A DNA stretch of 13,488 nucleotides, taken from Collybiopsis luxurians FD-317 M1 (Eukaryota; Basidiomycota; Agaricomycetes; Agaricales; Omphalotaceae). Numbering within the stretch: position 1 is the first letter of the stretch; the number at the start of each line of letters is the position of its first letter. The stretch covers positions 34,711 to 48,198 of the forward strand of contig KN834817.1 in NCBI GenBank assembly GCA_000827265.1, in the 5' to 3' direction. Positions 9,802-13,488 of this stretch are shown here, piece by piece. The position numbers and the translations under genes are program-made. A model generated the notes under the pieces. That model worked only from the letters and a program-made list of their open reading frames with translations, had not been told where the DNA came from and did not search any database.

Positions 9802-9810
9802 TATATAAAA
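9802..9810 (+). promoter_or_regulatory. TATA-like box upstream of copy 2
   Basis: TATATAAAA lies 184 bp before the first candidate ATG of copy 2 and is the strongest TATA-type sequence in that interval. It lies downstream of the inverted-repeat element. A short upstream reading frame (ATG 9863 to TAA 9896-9898) would be in the leader if transcription starts near 9840. A possible leader intron (GTATGT at 9868 to TTGCAG near 9916) would alter that frame. These are sequence readings without transcript support. Confidence 0.4.
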
Positions 9811-9985
9811 AGGCGAACGAGACTGCTGTTTCTAGGACCCCCCTACAAGTGATTCACAGACTATGCAGTATGTTGATCGTGATTCTTTTGAATTATAATC
9901 GCTCATTGCATTGCAGAAACTCAGTCGTCAATGGAAGGTTAGAATGATTGCTGTAGTTGCGAGAGTAGCCATCTGAAAATCGTAT

Positions 9986-12900
9986 ATGATTAGCATGTTT
10001 CCAAATGCTTCTCATTTCACCATCAATAATTCGACGTTCACTGTTGTTTGTAAGTAATACAGTCTCACCATCAAAACAAGCACTCATTGGCTCTGCCCTT
10101 TAACAGCGAATGATGAAAAAGAAAAGATTCAAAAGTGGCTAAATGCTCCTGATTGCACTATAAACTTTCAGGCTGCAGATGACAAGAGAACCGAGGGAAC
10201 TGGTCAATGGATCCTTGACCATCCTGAATATAATGAGTGGAAGGAAAGCCCAGGTTTACTTTGGATTCAGGGTAAAGGTATGGAAAAATGTACCTAGCGC
10301 AGTAGGTTGTTGCTGACAACCCATTGAAGCTGGATCCGGCAAGACCATCTTATCGTGAGTTCTATTGTTTTGGGATCGGAGAGCATTGAAAATCATCCTG
10401 TGCTAGCACTGCAATTATCAGAGATCTTAAGCAAGGAGCCCAGAAAAATGTTTTGTATCACTATTTTGATACACGTGATAATACAGGCCAAAAGTCTATA
10501 TTTCGGGGCTTTCTGTTATCTCTTTTACATCGGGCTGGGGGCAATGGCATGGGTGTCCATCCTGCATTGAAAGCTTTTTTTGACAAATGCAGTAGCGAAG
10601 GCCTCACTGGATCCTCGCCTCCTGTAAAAGATTTGGTCATGGTATTGGAAGAAGTCTTCCAGACTATCAGTGGGGGTTATATTGTGCTGGATGCAATGGA
10701 TGAATGTAGTGAACCTATAGAGGTTTTAGCATGGCTGCAAAGTCTGCCTAAGCAGTTTTGGATTTTTTTTACAAGCCGCTATGAGCCAGAAGGAGAGATT
10801 GCAAAGACATGCTTTAAAATTTCATTGGATAGAGATGCCAAAATTGATGAGGATATTGGGATATATCTGGATAAAAAAATGGAAAATTATAGGTTTAAAG
10901 AAGATTTGAGGACTGAAGTCATGGAGACTTTAAAGGGAAAAGCACAGGGACAGTAAGTTGTCAAGAATGTAGTATATTATTACTGTTGATTCTTAATTAT
11001 ATGCCTACAGATTCCGCTGGGTAGACTGTCAGCTGAAGGCACTCGAAGATTGTGGGACCGCTGACTCTGTTCATGAAGCTTTGGCAGATCTGCCTGAAGA
11101 TCTGGAGAAAACTTATGAGAAAGCAATGGAGCGGACAATGAAGAAAAGAACCAGGGAAAAAGCTCATCTTCTTCTCTTGTGGCTTCTATATTCATTCCAG
11201 CCTCTGACTGTCAAAAAGGTGGAAGAAATCTTAAGAGTGGATCTGAGGAACAACTGTATGGCAAAAGCCAATGAAATGGATGTTAACATTCATTTAATCA
11301 TTGATTCTACTCTGATTGCAGTCAATATGTATTCACCTGTACAACTGGCACATTCATCTGTGAAAGAGTTCCTGATTACTCAGTACAATACATTCCAGAC
11401 TTCTAGATCATTTCCCATTAATGAACTGTTGGCACATGAAATGATTTCCCAAATATGCATAGTATACTTAATGGAAATAATGCAACTCATTGATATGCAA
11501 AACATTCCACTGTTGATAACAAATCATCCATTAGGGTATTATGCTGTGACCTATTGGTTAGAGCATGCAAAACTTGGCGAAGGAGATTGTCAAAGTTGCC
11601 TGCATAATATGATAGTAAAATTTGCAACCATTGGCATGCCATCCTTTCAAAAGTGGGCTAAAGTATATCAATACATTCATGGGAACAAAAAAGATTGCAA
11701 TGAATGGGAAAGTGTAGACCCAACTGCCTACCTGATAAGGGAAGGGCTGCTGAGAGTAAGCCATCATCTAATTGAATCTTGCAATCTAAGTGATTTGCGG
11801 GGAGCACTGCATGCTGCAGCAGAATATAAAGATACCACCATTATTGACCAGTTACTCAGCCGTGGGATTGATATCAATGGTGAAGATGGCTTTCATGGCA
11901 ATGCCCTTCTGGCTGCTGTTGTTGAACAAAATGAGGCCAAGGCTAAACTTTTACTTGAAAAAGGAGCTGATGTCAATGTTCAGAGTGACAGCGGGATCAA
12001 TGCTCTTCAATATGCTGTAATTCATGAGAATCAGAACATGGTAAAATTGTTACTTGAAAAAGGAGCTGAGGTCAATGCTCAGGGTGGCTTATATGGTAAT
12101 TGCCTTCAGGCTGCTGTCATCAAGGAAAATCGGAAAATAGTTAAAATTTTACTTGAAAAAGGAGCCGATGTCAATATTCAGGGTGGCCCTTATGGAAATG
12201 CCCTTCAGGCTGCTATTACTCACAACAATATACACATGGTTAAATTTTTACTTCAAAATGGAGCTGATGTCAACATTGAGGGTGGTGAATGGGGAAATTC
12301 TCTTCAGAATGCTGTTGCTGAAAAAAATGAGGCTATGATTAAAATTTTACTTGAAAATGGAGCTGCTATTAATGCTCAGGGCGGCAAGTATGGCGGTGCT
12401 TTTCAGGCTGCTATTTCCACCGAAAATGAGGCCATGGTAAAACTTTTACTTGAAAATGGGGCTGATGCTAATATTCAGGCTGGTAAATGGGGGAATGCCC
12501 TTCAATTTGCTGTTGCCAAACAAAATGAGGACATAGTTAAGCTTTTACTTGCCAAAGATACTGATTTTGATGCTCAGGGTGGCAAATATGGCAATGCCTC
12601 TAAGGTAGCAAAAGTCCACAACATCACGAACATGGCCAAAATTTTACTTGAAAAAGTAGGTCAAGTTACTGAATGGGGCAATGCCCTTCAAATCGCTGTT
12701 ATCGAATCAGATGATATCATGGTGAAGCTTTTACTTAAAACAGGCATTGATGTCAATGCTCAGGGTGGTCCATATCACAGTGCCCTTCAGGCTGCAATAA
12801 TCTGCAATAATATGAACATGTTTACACTTTTACTGGATAAAGGTGCTGATGTTAATGCTCACTGGGGTAGTAAAGCCCTTCAGGATGCTACTGTTTATCA

Positions 12901-13488
12901 AAATGAGGAAACGGTGAAGTTTTTGCTTGACAGAGGCCCCGATTTCAATGCTCAAGGTGGTGAATATGGCAATGTCCTTGAGGCTGCTGTTTGTTACCAA
13001 AATGAGGCCATGGTCAAACTTTTACTTGAAAGAGGAGCTGATGTCAATGCTCAAGGTGGTGAATATGGCAATGTCCTTCAGGCTGCCATTTGTAACCGAA
13101 ATGAGGCCATGGTCAAACTTTTACTTGAAAGAGGAGCTGATGTTAATGCTCAAGGTGGTGAATATGGCAATGCCCTTCAGGCTGCTGTTGTTTATAAACA
13201 AGAGGCCATGGTCAAACTTTTACTTGAAAGAGGGGCTGACATCAATGCCCAAGGTGGTAAAGATGGCAATGCCCTTCAAGCTGCCATGTTGATGAACAAT
13301 GAGGGCATAGTTAACCTGTTACTGAAAAAAGGAGCAAATTTTGATGCTCAGGGTGGTGAATATGGCAATGCCCTTCAGGCTGCTGCCCAATGCCAAAATA
13401 AGGCCATGGTCAAACTTTTACTTGACATAGGAGCTGATGTCAATGCTCAAGGTGGTGAATATGGCAATGTCCTTCAGGCTGCTGTTGT
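9986..13488 (+). CDS. NACHT-ankyrin repeat protein (fungal NLR-like STAND NTPase), copy 2, 3'-partial
   Basis: The coding model is join(9986..10049, 10107..10277, 10330..10354, 10407..10952, 11011..>13488), giving 1094 residues before the window edge. The first in-frame ATG is 9986; ATG 9995, with A at -3, starts MFPNASHFTI and is equally possible. In order: a short N-terminal peptide (1-22), a pre-NACHT helix region (DEKEKIQKWLNAPDCTINF), P-loop GKAGSGKT (77-84), Walker B VLDAMDEC (180-187), sensor TSR (209-211), HSSVKEFL (383-390), and ankyrin repeats from residue 531. Exons 2 to 5 keep an open frame throughout and all exon joins fit. The catalytic P-loop lysine and Walker B acidic residues are present, so the switch looks functional. 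By family knowledge it acts as an intracellular receptor. No classical effector domain precedes NACHT, only the short peptide. The right edge cuts the gene inside a repeat. Confidence 0.93.
10050..10106 (+). other. Intron 1 of copy 2
   Basis: This is a 57-bp intron with donor GTAAGT at 10050 and acceptor TTTAACAG ending at 10106. The pre-NACHT frame has a stop at 10055-10057 and no ATG before the NACHT region, so an upstream exon is required. Splicing here joins the MFPNASH exon to NDEKEKIQKW in frame. This is the least certain of the four introns, because copy 1 does not cover the site. Confidence 0.75.
10278..10329 (+). other. Intron 2 of copy 2, within the P-loop
   Basis: This is a 52-bp intron with donor GTATGG at 10278, a good branch-point match CTGAC about 18 bases before the end, and acceptor TTGAAG ending at 10329. 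It interrupts the codon for the alanine of GKAGSGKT. Splicing restores the full Walker A motif. Confidence 0.88.
10330..10354 (+). other. 25-nt microexon encoding the P-loop core
   Basis: This exon contributes the last two bases of the alanine codon, then GSGKTIL, then two bases of a serine codon. It lies between two introns of 52 bp each. Without it the nucleotide-binding P-loop is lost, and because 25 is not a multiple of three, skipping it also shifts the frame. Confidence 0.87.
10355..10406 (+). other. Intron 3 of copy 2
   Basis: This is a 52-bp intron with donor GTGAGT at 10355 and acceptor TGCTAG ending at 10406. Removal joins KTIL-S to TAIIRDLKQGAQKNV in frame, which fits the segment after the P-loop in this family. 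I do not see a strong branch-point consensus, but no other acceptor gives a sensible protein. Confidence 0.85.
10953..11010 (+). other. Intron 4 of copy 2
   Basis: This is a 58-bp intron with donor GTAAGT at 10953 and acceptor CCTACAG ending at 11010, in the same place and of the same length as the copy 1 intron (three differences). A branch-like CTTAAT lies about 18 bases before the acceptor. The unspliced frame stops at 10954-10956. Confidence 0.93.
11795..13488 (+). repeat. Ankyrin repeat array of copy 2 (17 units visible, runs off the edge)
   Basis: The repeats are 33 residues (99 bp) of the same type as copy 1. Repeats 1-5 match copy 1 one to one. Copy 2 then keeps a repeat that copy 1 lost (INIEGGEWGNSLQNAV type, about 12270-12370). 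It shares the off-consensus short repeat (EKVGQVTEWG, about 12648-12680) and has one more repeat (YHSALQAAIICNN) before rejoining copy 1 at TVYQNE. The later repeats differ from those of copy 1 and include YGNVLQAA variants not seen there. The frame is open from 11011 to 13488 without a stop. Confidence 0.95.

Noticed and set aside
10355..10570. Plus ORF across intron 3 into exon 4 of copy 2
   Set aside because: It begins in the intron and runs out of frame with the NACHT coding sequence.
10980..13292. ORFs in other frames over copy 2 (10980-11195 minus, 11558-11767 minus, 11790-12020, 12153-12338, 12927-13292 plus)
   Set aside because: The true frame is open from 11011 to the window edge and reads as NACHT plus ankyrin repeats. 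The others are shadows.

Overview
ORGANISM. The window reads as nuclear DNA of a filamentous fungus, most likely an Agaricomycete (mushroom-forming basidiomycete). The reasons are protein-coding exons broken by very short introns (52-58 bp) with GT..AG ends, an AT-leaning base composition, and the dominant gene type: a STAND-class NTPase (NACHT domain) followed by ankyrin repeats of the form NAQGGxYGNALQAA. The N-terminal exon starting MFPNASHFTI and the phrases LLWIQGKAGSGKTIL and VLDAMDEC resemble what I know of Agaricomycete NACHT proteins. I cannot name a genus. LAYOUT. (1) Positions 1-3177, plus strand: the 3' part of a NACHT-ankyrin gene (copy 1), entering from the left edge just before its Walker B motif. 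It has one intron (260-317), an ankyrin array of about 20 repeats and a stop at 3175-3177. (2) Positions 3178-8435: about 5 kb without an intact gene. It holds coding relics on the minus strand (a leucine-rich, possibly F-box/LRR-like fragment at 3912-4477 and a diverged tandem duplication at 4683-5490) and a 21-bp minisatellite at 7415-7519. (3) Positions 8436-9715: repeat-type DNA, with a weak short inverted-repeat element (8436-8652), a GC-richer block, and a clearer 695-bp element with terminal inverted repeats (9021-9715). (4) Positions 9802-13488, plus strand: a TATA-like box, then a second NACHT-ankyrin gene (copy 2). Its 5' end is complete and it has five exons. The last exon carries the ankyrin array and stays open to the right edge. 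HOW THE PARTS RELATE. Over the shared stretch from Walker B to the first ankyrin repeats the two genes are about 97% identical by hand count, intron included, so they are recent direct duplicates. The ankyrin arrays are colinear for about the first ten repeats and then diverge in repeat number and sequence, and copy 1 shows internal 198-bp duplication. The architecture (short N-terminal peptide, NACHT switch, long near-identical repeat array) is that of fungal NLR-like receptors, whose repeats are thought to sense ligands and to change by repeat shuffling. What these two proteins recognise or trigger cannot be read from the sequence.
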